Shown: one piece after another, positions 7,020-14,664 of the stretch | How positions within the stretch are numbered: the first letter of the stretch is position 1 | How the letters are laid out: every line of letters starts with the position of its first letter | NCBI GenBank assembly: GCA_041183125.1 | Contig: JBEGMH010000196.1 | Span: 1 to 16,237 of the forward strand | Source of the DNA: JADJPL01 sp041183125 | GTDB lineage: Bacteria > Bacteroidota > Bacteroidia > Chitinophagales > Saprospiraceae | Direction of reading: 5' to 3' | Length of the DNA stretch: 16,237 nt | Notes under the pieces: generated by a model | Databases searched by the model: none | Seen by the model: only the letters and a program-made list of their open reading frames with translations | Told to the model about the DNA's origin: nothing | Translations under genes and position numbers: made by a program

Positions 7020-9582
7020 TATTCTTTACTTCATCTCCAAACATAGACTCATCTTCATCAAACTGCCCTTCCATGGAAGGAGCTGTATTTCGGTATTTAC
7101 TACAATCGAGTTCGATACCCAAGTCTCCGGACGGCCTAAAAAACTGGGCGGTCGGGTCGTAGGCTACGTTGGGGTTCTTTTCGAGCCGCTTGAGAAATTC
7201 TGCAAAAAAAGGCTTGGCCATACGGGCACCTTGCCCCATAGCTGCTGAGCGGAAAGCCACCCATCGGTCTTCTCCACCCACCCAGGTGCCGACTACGAGG
7301 GTAGGGGTAATCCCCATGAACCAGCCATCTACAAAGTCGTTTGTCGTACCGGTTTTCCCGCCAACCTGACTTTTGACCCCGCCGATATTGCCTGCATAGC
7401 GCAGCATATCCACCATGACGAAGTTGGCGTTGGGCTGGAGGGCCAGTTTTTCTTCCTGCATGCCTTCATAGATCGTACGCCCGTTTTTATCTTCTATGCG
7501 AAGAATAGCACTGGGCTTGTTATACGTTCCGTTATTGGCAAAAGTGGTATAAGCACCCGTCATTTCCATAACCGTCAAGTCGGTGGCGCCCAGGCAGATA
7601 GAGGGTGACTGTGGCACTTTGAGGCGTCCGTTGGCGTAGCGGGCCGTGTTACTGATGCCCATTTCGTTGATGAGTTCGCGTACAGGTTCGGTATCGCCCA
7701 ATTGCTTCATCAAGTATACAGAGACCGTATTTTTGGAATTGCGCAGCCCGTCGTATAGGGTTACCTGTTGGTTGGAGTAACTTTCGCCATAGTTTCGGGG
7801 TGTCCAGGCTTCTATGAGGCCGAAACTGCCTTCACCGGGTTCGATAGTCTGGGGCATGTCCCAGACCTTCAGGCAGGGGGAGATGCCCTGTTGTGCGATA
7901 GCGGTGGCATACACGAAAGGCTTGAAGGTAGACCCTACTTGTCGGTTGGTGCGCACGTGGTCGTACTTAAAATACTTGTAGTTGACCCCTCCTACCCAGG
8001 CTCTGATATATCCATTGCGGGGATCTACGGCGAGTATGCCCGTCTGCAGGAACATCCGGTGGTACTTGATGGAATCGAGAGGCGACAGGACGGTGTCTTT
8101 TTCCATAGCTTCATTATAGGCAAAGACCTGCATGGGTACGGGCGTATTGAACTCCCGGGAGGCTTCGTCTTGTACGCGGTCCCAAGTAATTTGTAGCTCG
8201 GGGAAGAGGGCGCTCCTTTTCACACGGCGTAGCTGGGAGACGAGTTTTTCAGAGATACCGTTTTTGGTGGCCAGGCTGTCGAGATAGCCCGGCCGGGCAT
8301 CTTCCCGCATCAGGAGCTGAATTTCGCGGTCGTTGGTGTGCCATTCGATATCGGGGAACTGATTTTCCAAGACGGTCAGTATGGGGCCCAGGGTTCGGGC
8401 GCGGAGGAGTTGGTAGCGTTCCGTTTCGCGGAGGATACGTTGGAGTTCCTGTTCCCGGGTAGCGAGGGGAACTTCGTGGTCGGAGCCGCTGCGGTATTTC
8501 CAGGGGTCTCGGCCTTTCCATTCTGTAAAAAACACTTGCTGGAGCTTTTTCATGTGTTCGAGCATGACGGCCTCTGCGATGCGCTGCATCTCCGGATCTA
8601 TGCTGGTATAGATGCGCAGTCCGTCGCGATAGATATCGTACATTGAGCCATCTGGTTTCAGGTTTTCCGGACGGCTGAGAATATCCTTGATATCCTTGGC
8701 GAGCTCGCTGCGGAAGTAGGTGGCATTGCCGTCAATAAAGGTTTTAGGCGTAAAATTGATGCCCAGGGGGGTCAGGCGTAGCTCCTCATATAGGTCTCGG
8801 TCGAGTTTTCCGGCTTTTACCATCTGTTTCAGTACGACTTCCCTGCGCTTGAGCATGAGCTCGGGGCGGCGTAGGGGGTTGTAGAGCGAGGCGTTTTTGA
8901 GCATGCCGATGAGCATGGCCGCTTCTTGTATTTCCAGGCTGTCCTGTGATTTGTTGAAGTAAATCTCGGAGGCCAACTTGACGCCCTGAGCCCCGTTGAT
9001 GAAATCGTATTTGTTGAGGTACAGCGCGATGATTTCATTTTTGGTGTATTTGCGTTCCAGGCGCACCGCAATAATCCACTCCTTGAATTTCTGGAGGACG
9101 CGCACAAACTTATTGGATGCCCGCTGGCCGGTAAACAAGAGCTTGGCTAACTGCTGGGAGATGGTGCTGGCACCCCCGGAACTCTCCTGCTGTAGCAGAA
9201 AAGTCTTAAAAAACACACGCCCAAGGGCCTGGAAATCTATACCGGAATGGCTGAGAAAACGAACGTCCTCTGTGGCTATGAGCGCATTCACGAGGTGTTC
9301 TGACAACTCTTCGTATTGTACCGGGACGCGGTTTTCGGTGAAATAACGCCCGAGTACCTCGGTACCTCCTTCTGCTAATATTTCAGAGGCCTGGTCGCTC
9401 TTTGGGTTTTCCAGTTGCTGTACAGAGGGCAAATCGGTAAAAGAAAGACCGATGAACAACAGGACAATGGCACCAAGGCCTCCAAAAACAATCCGCCACA
9501 TCCAGCGGATGAGGGGTACATAACGGGGGTCGTCGCTCCCACTGAGTAGATAGGCAATCAGTCTGCGCATGGATAGATGCAT
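7000..9582 (-). CDS. mrcA: Bifunctional class A penicillin-binding protein 1A
   Basis: This 860-residue inner-membrane protein polymerises and cross-links peptidoglycan. A single TM anchor lies at about residues 27-48. The GT51 glycosyltransferase domain carries ATEDVRFLSHSGID with the catalytic Glu (E105) and GGASTISQQLAK (136-147). The transpeptidase domain has all three penicillin-binding motifs: STFK at 551-554 (nucleophile S551), SKN at 616-618 and KTGT at 743-746. The linker of about 150 residues between them is charged. The tail after about 830 is acidic and low in conservation. Start is ATG 9582 or, four codons on, ATG 9570; the promoter -7 box ends only 6 nt before 9582, which favours 9570 or a near-leaderless message. 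It is the first gene of the leftward block. Confidence 0.95.
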   Translation of the reverse strand: MHLSMRRLIAYLLSGSDDPRYVPLIRWMWRIVFGGLGAIVLLFIGLSFTDLPSVQQLENPKSDQASEILAEGGTEVLGRYFTENRVPVQYEELSEHLVNALIATEDVRFLSHSGIDFQALGRVFFKTFLLQQESSGGASTISQQLAKLLFTGQRASNKFVRVLQKFKEWIIAVRLERKYTKNEIIALYLNKYDFINGAQGVKLASEIYFNKSQDSLEIQEAAMLIGMLKNASLYNPLRRPELMLKRREVVLKQMVKAGKLDRDLYEELRLTPLGINFTPKTFIDGNATYFRSELAKDIKDILSRPENLKPDGSMYDIYRDGLRIYTSIDPEMQRIAEAVMLEHMKKLQQVFFTEWKGRDPWKYRSGSDHEVPLATREQELQRILRETERYQLLRARTLGPILTVLENQFPDIEWHTNDREIQLLMREDARPGYLDSLATKNGISEKLVSQLRRVKRSALFPELQITWDRVQDEASREFNTPVPMQVFAYNEAMEKDTVLSPLDSIKYHRMFLQTGILAVDPRNGYIRAWVGGVNYKYFKYDHVRTNRQVGSTFKPFVYATAIAQQGISPCLKVWDMPQTIEPGEGSFGLIEAWTPRNYGESYSNQQVTLYDGLRNSKNTVSVYLMKQLGDTEPVRELINEMGISNTARYANGRLKVPQSPSICLGATDLTVMEMTGAYTTFANNGTYNKPSAILRIEDKNGRTIYEGMQEEKLALQPNANFVMVDMLRYAGNIGGVKSQVGGKTGTTNDFVDGWFMGITPTLVVGTWVGGEDRWVAFRSAAMGQGARMAKPFFAEFLKRLEKNPNVAYDPTAQFFRPSGDLGIELDCSKYRNTAPSMEGQFDEDESMFGDEVKNNEIKRQ

Positions 9583-9595
9583 TTGCGCAAAAATA
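9582..9595 (-). promoter_or_regulatory. Candidate -7 promoter element for PBP1A
   Basis: On the minus strand TATTTTTG (9595-9588) matches TAnnTTTG exactly; no good TTTG is seen at the expected -33 position. It overlaps the perfect palindrome TTTGCGCAAA (9582-9591). Initiation would fall at about 9583-9580, almost on the first ATG. Confidence 0.35.
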
Positions 9596-9618
9596 CACCA
9601 ATTTCAACGAAGCCATAT

Positions 9619-9661
9619 AAAAAAAGGAACGCTTTGCAAACCATTGGTTCACAAAGCGTTC
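9619..9661 (-). terminator. Strong intrinsic terminator of the tRNA-like RNA gene
   Basis: On the minus strand GAACGCTTTG (9661-9652) pairs with CAAAGCGTTC (9636-9627). The helix continues through UGAACC/GGUUUG, using two G-U pairs that form only in the minus-strand RNA, to a 3-nt loop (AAU). That makes a 16-bp stem. It is followed by C and seven T. The wobble pairs support leftward orientation. It begins 5 nt after the last tRNA-like base. Confidence 0.9.
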
Positions 9662-9666
9662 TTTTG

Positions 9667-9827
9667 CTGTGAGGGAAGGATTCGAACCTTCATGGGGCGG
9701 TTAGCAATGGTACACATGAAACGGTGGTCAACCCCTAGGTCGCACTGACGGCCCTATGCCATGTTTATCCCGTGATTCCCCACCCCCGAGACAAGGGGGT
9801 ATGGCTGCCAAATTTCATCACCTCACA
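9667..9827 (-). ncRNA. tRNA-like RNA with a giant variable region, identity unknown
   Basis: Read on the minus strand this folds as a tRNA. Acceptor stem: TGTGAGG (9827-9821) pairs 7/7 with CCTCACA (9674-9668), followed by G at the discriminator position (9667); CCA is not encoded. T8-G9 are present. The D arm ATGAAATTTGGCAG-CCAT has the GG pair at 9809-9808 and closely resembles bacterial leucine tRNAs. The anticodon-like stem CCCCC/GGGGG (9799-9795, 9787-9783) closes a 7-base loop TTGTCTC, placing GTC at 34-36. The T arm GAAGG-TTCGAAT-CCTTC (9691-9675) is perfect. Between the anticodon-like stem and the T arm are 91 nt (9782-9692). They are closed by GGGG/CCCC and hold nested ACATG/CATGT and GTCAG/TTGAC helices. 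Position 37 is T, unusual for a decoding tRNA. It may be a tRNA-derived regulatory RNA, a divergent or decayed long-arm tRNA, or an RNA family I do not know. Confidence 0.75.
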
Positions 9828-9848
9828 AGGTTTGTTCTTTTGACAATA

Positions 9849-9880
9849 CAAATTTAGATATCTATCCCTTTTTGTGCAAA
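9849..9880 (-). promoter_or_regulatory. Bacteroidota promoter of the tRNA-like RNA gene
   Basis: On the minus strand TTTG (9880-9877), a 20-nt spacer and TAAATTTG (9856-9849) match the Bacteroidota consensus TTTG-N19-21-TAnnTTTG perfectly. Initiation would fall near 9843, about 15 nt before the first acceptor-stem base. The -33 element is embedded in TTTGCACAAA, which shares TTGCACAA with the upstream region of the S24 repressor gene. Confidence 0.8.
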
Positions 9881-9911
9881 TTTTTAAAAGAAAAAATAAA
9901 AAATTTATGTA

Positions 9912-9973
9912 TTTTTTAAAAAAATGCCAATAAAAATACGATATTTTAAAAATAGTTTGGTGGAATGGGCATT
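9912..9973 (-). terminator. Probable terminator of the M36 protease gene
   Basis: On the minus strand AATGCC (9973-9968) pairs with GGCATT (9928-9923), and the transcript continues into a run of T. The 39-nt loop contains a second hairpin, AAAATA-TCG-TATTTT. It starts 13 nt after the protease stop. The large loop makes this only moderately convincing. Confidence 0.45.
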
Positions 9974-9985
9974 GTTTTTTGATTT

Positions 9986-12900
9986 TCACTTCCCGACGAC
10001 GACTTTGTTAGCGTAACTTCCGGTTTGGTTGGAAAGGAGCAAGACATAAACGCCCGGGGACAAGCCAGCAACGGGAATAGCAAGGGTTTCCCCGGGGGAG
10101 CCACTTTGGGAAAGGTTCTTTACCGTACGTCCATCGGCGGCAATGAGCTTGAGAAGATGGGGCCCGGAAGCATCCTCGGGTAGTTGGAGGTAGAGTACAT
10201 CGCTGGAAGGGTTGGGAAAAAGGTGGTATCCTTTTGCCAGGGAAGGCTCAACCGCAGGGGTAGCGAGGGCGGGCTCTACGATGGTTCCCCACTCGAGCGC
10301 AGTGGAGCAGCTTCTATCACCTTCTTTGGCAAGGGCGCATGCTGTGCTGACATAGTTGAAAGCATCCAGTATTTCGATGTTGTCCACGAGCCACCCGGGC
10401 AGAGTGGTGGGTCTTGCACCCTCTTCTTTGTCGGTGGCAAAGCGGAAGCGAAACAGTACCGATCGCCCGATAAAGGGTCGCAGGTTGACAAAGGTAGGTT
10501 GAAAAGCCACATCGCTTTGTCCGGTAAAGCCCTTGAGCACGGCTACGCCAAATACGGAGTTGAAAAGTGGCCGGGTATAAGGTCGCCGGAACAGGAGGGA
10601 ATCTGGTATGGGTGCCCAGGACGTGCCCCGGTCAGTAGACACTTCGACGATACCCCCGTCGTATGTAGTCTGGGTATGGTATTTGTGGAAAAAACGGAGC
10701 ACGGGCTGTTTCCCTTCTATAAGGACTGGGTTGAGGAGTTGCAGTACATGGTGGTTTTCCCTGGGGCTGGAGGGGATTGCCCAGCAAAGCCTGCCCGGGC
10801 TGGCGCTGGCCGAGGAAAGGATCCAGCCATCGGTACCGCTGACGGCCTGGGTGTCCCATTGGGCCGTGCCTTGTTCGAAATCGTCAAAAAAGCGCCGCAC
10901 CGACAGGTCGCTGGCGCTGCTCTGCAGGGTGTAGCGCACCGTCCTGGATGCGCCCGGCCCGAGGTCGCCGACATCAAAGATGAGGGAGTCTTTTGCCTGG
11001 CGTACCAGGGTAGCGCCGCTGACGGTACCAGGGGTAAGGGTGGCGCGGGGCGGTAGGATGTCTTGTAGCGCTATCTGTGTGAGGGGGCTGCGTTTGTGGT
11101 TGGTGAGGGTGAGGCGCACTTCAAACGCCTGGCCTGCTTGTATGTTGGGGGTAGATTGTTTTTCGAGTACCAATGCATTGGAACAACTTGGGGGCAGGCT
11201 GAAGTCCTGCAGGCCGTCGTTGCGGTCCTGGACGCTGCCCTGCTCGGCGCGCCATCCCAGTCCGCGGCGGGCAAAGACCTCCCAAATGAGGCATTGGTTT
11301 TCTCCTTTGTTGTTGATTTGGTCGGCCAACAGGATGGCGTTCCGGCCATCTATGAAACCAGGGCTACAGGGTTGGAGTTTCATGCCGTCCATGACGAGTT
11401 GTACGGCCCTGTTGTTCCCCCCTTTTCCTTTGATCAGGTCGGGATCCCATCCGTATTTATTGCTCATGGCCCAGTACAGGTCCCAAAGGGCAGCCGCCCA
11501 TATTTCTCCTACGGGATGCGGCACGCGCGTGGTCGCCGTGGCAGGCCGTGTGCCGATGATATCGTTGTAGACCTGGTTGTTAATGGAGAAATCGGTAGAA
11601 TACGGCTGTCTGCGGATCCCTTTTCCATCCGATGGGTTGCGGGCAGAATAGTTGCCGATTCCTTTGGCTTCTTTGCCGGTTTGCCCGGGCAGGACGGTGG
11701 TGATGAGGGTGAAAAAGTCGCTCCATCCTTCGCCCATAGCCTCGTCGTTGAAGAGGCAGTCTGCGTTGGAAGGGCCACCGGTGAGCCGATTGGAGACGCC
11801 GTGGGCATACTCGTGGGCTACTACCCCGTTGTCAAAGCTGCCATCGCGCAGGGCAGGGCCTTCGCCCTGGTAGGCTATGGTGGCTTCCACCACTTTACCG
11901 CTGGCCAGTTGGGCCCGGATACGCTCGGCATTGGACGATGGGATGAGTATAGCCGGTATTTTGGGCTTTGCGGAGGTATTGTCATTGCCCATCGTGAGGA
12001 TTTGGTCTTGGGTGTTGGCGATGATAACGGCTATAGCCCCTGCTTTTTCAGCTTCCAGGACCTTGGATTTAAAGGTACAGGTGCCGCGGGTGATGAGCGC
12101 TATTTTGCCGTTTATCGCGCTTCGGTTGCGAATGGGGGAGCAGGCCAGGCTCAGTCCGAGGCTGTCTTGTACCTCCACAACGGCTGCTTTCAAAGCCTTG
12201 GTGGTGATGAGCGGGCCAAACCCTGCGGTGCCTACCAAGACGGGGCCTGCTATTTCCAAAGGGCTGTTTATCTCTAAGAAGGAAGCATTGGAGGGCGTCC
12301 AGAGGTACATCTGCATGGCACCGGGGTCACCGTCGGGCAGGGTCAGGAAATTGGCGTTGTTGGCACCCGAGCCATCCTGTGCCTGGGAGAGGACGGCGTC
12401 TTTTTCCTTGCCTCCCCGGCCGTAGTTGTTGGTTTGAAAGTTGCCGGCTGCCTCGTTGAAGCCATAGTGGTACGAAAAATCGTGCAGGTAGTTGGTGGCA
12501 TAGAACAACTGGGTAAGCACAACGGCAGGTTGCTCCACGGGTTCTACGGAGGGGGAGAACGGATAGTCGAAGATGAGTTCCGGGCCGGCATCGGGCAGGC
12601 TACCGTCACTTTGGTCATCGCTGTCCCTATCGAGGAAGGTAAAGGAGTTGTTTCCCTGGGTGGTCGTGAATTCCGCGCCTACTATACCGTTGATATCATG
12701 CCAGCCGAAGGGGGATGCCAGGGGGTCTGCCGGGTTGATGACCATTTTCCGTTCGCCGTGTATCGGGCTTTCCACCGGGAATGGAAATACATGGTAAATG
12801 GCCTGGTCCCGTAGGCTGGTGGGCCGCCCAGGAGAGGACCGGACTACCTGCCCCGCTGGTAGCGATGCGGGTGAAGCATCGTGCTGGTGAGGGGCACTGC

Positions 12901-13579
12901 CGAAGTGGCAGTAAAGCGTGCGGTTATTTTTTTCGAGGACCTGGCCGTTGGACACGTCCACGAATACGGTCCAGTAGTCGGTATTCCGAGGGTCGTGAAT
13001 GCCGAATTGCCAGGCCAGGCGCAGGGTACTGTCTGGCAAAGGGACATAAACGAGTTCCACGGGGATTTCAGAACGCGACAAGCCCGGGGAGCTTATGCGA
13101 AATGCGTTGGGCGAGCCGGAACGGGGCAGTAAAGGCATCTCGACGTCGGGCAATCCGAGGTGTTTTGCGGTTTCCTGTAGCGCAGTGAGCGCAGGAACGC
13201 GCGGAACAGTGGACGAGGCCCTTTTTGCCAATTGGGGCCAAAACCGGTTCTCACAATAGACAACCTGCCCTTCCCGGCCAATATGGACCCCGGTAATGGC
13301 ATTAAAAATAGGCGTGCCCGATAGCTTTTGCCGGAAATAAATATGCGTGAGCCCGTTGTGGCCGCTTGCATAATGGTCGCTTACCGATAGGTCTTGCAGG
13401 TCTTCCGGCTGCAGTCCCCAGGCAGGGCCATGCTCGCGCAGGTATTGGAGGGCAGTCATCACCTGCGGGTCAGGTGTTTGCGCGGATAGGAAAAAAGGCT
13501 GTGCGAAAAGAGCCAGGAGCATGGTCAGCGTACCCATACAGGTGGGTAGAAAGGGGCGAGATGCCCCTTTTTGCATCAT
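9986..13579 (-). CDS. Secreted M36 (fungalysin-type) metallopeptidase with T9SS sorting domain
   Basis: This 1197-residue protein is a zinc endopeptidase exported across both membranes. From ATG 13579 it has a signal peptide (to about SAQ, residues 32-34) and an FTP-type inhibitory propeptide (about 45-235). The M36 catalytic region has HEYAH at 589-593, where H589 and H593 bind zinc and E590 is catalytic; E617 in GEGWSD is the expected third ligand by comparison with fungalysin. A PA domain is inserted before the active site (about 435-565; GKIALITRGTCTFKSKVLEA). After it come a DUF11-like beta domain (about 800-890) and a jelly-roll/MAM-like region (about 895-1075; DDFEQGTAQWD). The C-terminal type A sorting signal begins YHLFPNPSSDVLYL (1118-1131). 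The frame is open to ATG 13744, but that would bury the signal peptide at residue 57. The start is therefore chosen at the signal peptide. Confidence 0.92.
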   Translation of the reverse strand: MMQKGASRPFLPTCMGTLTMLLALFAQPFFLSAQTPDPQVMTALQYLREHGPAWGLQPEDLQDLSVSDHYASGHNGLTHIYFRQKLSGTPIFNAITGVHIGREGQVVYCENRFWPQLAKRASSTVPRVPALTALQETAKHLGLPDVEMPLLPRSGSPNAFRISSPGLSRSEIPVELVYVPLPDSTLRLAWQFGIHDPRNTDYWTVFVDVSNGQVLEKNNRTLYCHFGSAPHQHDASPASLPAGQVVRSSPGRPTSLRDQAIYHVFPFPVESPIHGERKMVINPADPLASPFGWHDINGIVGAEFTTTQGNNSFTFLDRDSDDQSDGSLPDAGPELIFDYPFSPSVEPVEQPAVVLTQLFYATNYLHDFSYHYGFNEAAGNFQTNNYGRGGKEKDAVLSQAQDGSGANNANFLTLPDGDPGAMQMYLWTPSNASFLEINSPLEIAGPVLVGTAGFGPLITTKALKAAVVEVQDSLGLSLACSPIRNRSAINGKIALITRGTCTFKSKVLEAEKAGAIAVIIANTQDQILTMGNDNTSAKPKIPAILIPSSNAERIRAQLASGKVVEATIAYQGEGPALRDGSFDNGVVAHEYAHGVSNRLTGGPSNADCLFNDEAMGEGWSDFFTLITTVLPGQTGKEAKGIGNYSARNPSDGKGIRRQPYSTDFSINNQVYNDIIGTRPATATTRVPHPVGEIWAAALWDLYWAMSNKYGWDPDLIKGKGGNNRAVQLVMDGMKLQPCSPGFIDGRNAILLADQINNKGENQCLIWEVFARRGLGWRAEQGSVQDRNDGLQDFSLPPSCSNALVLEKQSTPNIQAGQAFEVRLTLTNHKRSPLTQIALQDILPPRATLTPGTVSGATLVRQAKDSLIFDVGDLGPGASRTVRYTLQSSASDLSVRRFFDDFEQGTAQWDTQAVSGTDGWILSSASASPGRLCWAIPSSPRENHHVLQLLNPVLIEGKQPVLRFFHKYHTQTTYDGGIVEVSTDRGTSWAPIPDSLLFRRPYTRPLFNSVFGVAVLKGFTGQSDVAFQPTFVNLRPFIGRSVLFRFRFATDKEEGARPTTLPGWLVDNIEILDAFNYVSTACALAKEGDRSCSTALEWGTIVEPALATPAVEPSLAKGYHLFPNPSSDVLYLQLPEDASGPHLLKLIAADGRTVKNLSQSGSPGETLAIPVAGLSPGVYVLLLSNQTGSYANKVVVGK

Positions 13580-13703
13580 TCTATATGAAAAGCCGTAATG
13601 ATCCCAGAACCTTTGTAGTATTGATGTAACTTGCATATTCGTAAACATGACCGGATAAACGTTGTAAAAATACATCAGGGCAGACAAGTCTGGCCGTTCG
13701 TAT

Positions 13704-13721
13704 ACGCACGGGTGGGTGCGT
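13704..13721. repeat. Small inverted repeat upstream of the protease gene
   Basis: ACGCAC (13704-13709) and GTGCGT (13716-13721) form a 6-bp hairpin with a 6-nt loop. Next to it is the dyad CAGAC-AA-GTCTG (13681-13692). Both lie 100-140 nt upstream of the chosen protease start and could be regulatory, but nothing else supports a role. Confidence 0.25.
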
Positions 13722-13841
13722 TTAACATGCCAATGTAAAAACATTTCGATAAAAGACTTGTTCCGAGGGGTCGGTGATAAGGAAAAAAGAGCAGTTTCCT
13801 GATTACAAAGAAGAGTGTCCGAGGGCGAATGGCTGTTAGAC

Positions 13842-13869
13842 TTGAAAAAAGCGCGGTGCCTTACGTTTG
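13842..13869 (+). promoter_or_regulatory. Candidate promoter of rlmB
   Basis: TACGTTTG (13862-13869) fits TAnnTTTG exactly. A TTG at 13842-13844 is the only -33 candidate, with a short 17-nt spacer. Initiation near 13876 would leave a leader of about 36 nt before ATG 13912 and excludes the possible TTG start at 13867. Confidence 0.45.
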
Positions 13870-13911
13870 ACCCTCAGCGGTTCTTTTCGCAACCAGTCTA
13901 ATGACATATTG

Positions 13912-14664
13912 ATGGAAGAGCGTTTCAAAGAAATAATTTTTGGCAGGCATCCCGTACTGGATGCTATTCAGTCGGGGGCGACGGTGGACAAGGTGTTGTT
14001 GCAGGAAGGGGTCCGTGGGGATTTTGAAAAAGAACTGCGGCATGCGTGCAAAGCTTCGCAGATCCCCCTGTTGGTAGTACCCAAGGAGCGCTTTGCCAAG
14101 TGGGTGAAAGGAGCGAATCATCAGGGGGTGCTTGCCTTTATCTCCCCTATTGCATTTCACAAACTGGAAGAGGTACTGCCCGGCGTATTTGAGCGGGGCG
14201 AGACCCCCCTTTTCCTGGTGCTGGACGGTATTACCGACGTGCGCAACTTCGGGGCTATTGCCCGTACGGCAGAGGTATGTGGCGCACACGCGCTGATAGT
14301 ACCCCGAAAAAACACAGCATGGATCAATGCGGAAGCGATGAAAGCCTCGGCAGGGGCTCTGAACCGCATCCCGGTGTGCCGGGAGTCCAGCTTGGTAGTT
14401 GCGCTGGAACTACTGCAACAGTCAGGTGTTCAGGTGTTAGCGAGCGATTTACAAGCAGAAAGCTATCTGTTTGATATAGATTTTTCCGTTCCGCTAGCAT
14501 TGGTACTTGGCTCAGAAGGGGAGGGCATCAGTCCGGCAATAAGCAAGAAGGCGGATACCACGTTCAAGATACCGCAGAAAGGGCTTACCGATTCTTTCAA
14601 CGTGTCGGTTGCGGCAGGTATTATGCTGTACGAAGTTCTGCGACAGCGCTGGGCTGCGGGCTAA
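13912..14664 (+). CDS. rlmB: 23S rRNA (guanosine-2'-O)-methyltransferase, TrmH/RlmB family
   Basis: This 250-residue SPOUT enzyme most likely methylates the 2'-OH of G2251 in the 23S rRNA peptidyl-transferase region, using S-adenosylmethionine. The N-terminal substrate-binding domain begins IIFGRHPVLDAI (8-19). The trefoil-knot catalytic domain shows the three SpoU motifs: LDGITDVRNFGAIARTAEVCG (104-124, with N112 and the catalytic-type R118), LVLGSEGEGIS (197-207), and IPQKGLTDSFNVSVAAGIMLYE (220-241, with S228 and N230). Length is normal. The frame extends to a TTG at 13867, but ATG 13912 begins the conserved region and fits the promoter. The last codons lie in the left arm of a terminator-like stem. 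Assignment among TrmH-family targets rests on overall similarity. Confidence 0.9.
   Translation: MEERFKEIIFGRHPVLDAIQSGATVDKVLLQEGVRGDFEKELRHACKASQIPLLVVPKERFAKWVKGANHQGVLAFISPIAFHKLEEVLPGVFERGETPLFLVLDGITDVRNFGAIARTAEVCGAHALIVPRKNTAWINAEAMKASAGALNRIPVCRESSLVVALELLQQSGVQVLASDLQAESYLFDIDFSVPLALVLGSEGEGISPAISKKADTTFKIPQKGLTDSFNVSVAAGIMLYEVLRQRWAAG

Larger units (their letters stand above)
9583..9985. other. AT-rich intergenic region holding an RNA gene
   Basis: This 403-base gap between the M36 protease stop and the PBP1A start has no credible protein gene. From right to left it contains the probable protease terminator (9912-9973), a strong Bacteroidota promoter (9849-9880), a tRNA-like RNA (9667-9827), an intrinsic terminator (9619-9661) and the PBP1A -7 element. 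The right part (9840-9960) is strongly AT-rich compared with the flanking coding DNA. Confidence 0.8.

Noticed and set aside
9667..9827. tmRNA, Y RNA or an intron-containing tRNA as the identity of the tRNA-like RNA
   Set aside because: At about 160 nt with a normal D arm and no tag-like reading frame it does not resemble tmRNA. Its free ends form the acceptor stem, unlike bacterial Y RNAs as I know them. The extra sequence is in the variable region, not the anticodon loop where group I introns insert.
9765..9989. Minus-strand frame of 74 codons
   Set aside because: It overlaps the M36 stop, AT-rich DNA, a promoter and the tRNA-like RNA; the Lys/Phe-rich translation reflects base composition.
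11096..12277. Long plus-strand frame of 393 codons, and another at 10184-11056 (290 codons)
   Set aside because: Both lie wholly antisense to the well-supported M36 protease. Their translations have no recognisable domains, and the GC-rich codon use of the real gene explains the open frames.
13867..13911. N-terminal extension of RlmB from a TTG codon
   Set aside because: The codon lies inside the predicted -7 promoter element and the extension precedes the conserved family start at ATG 13912.
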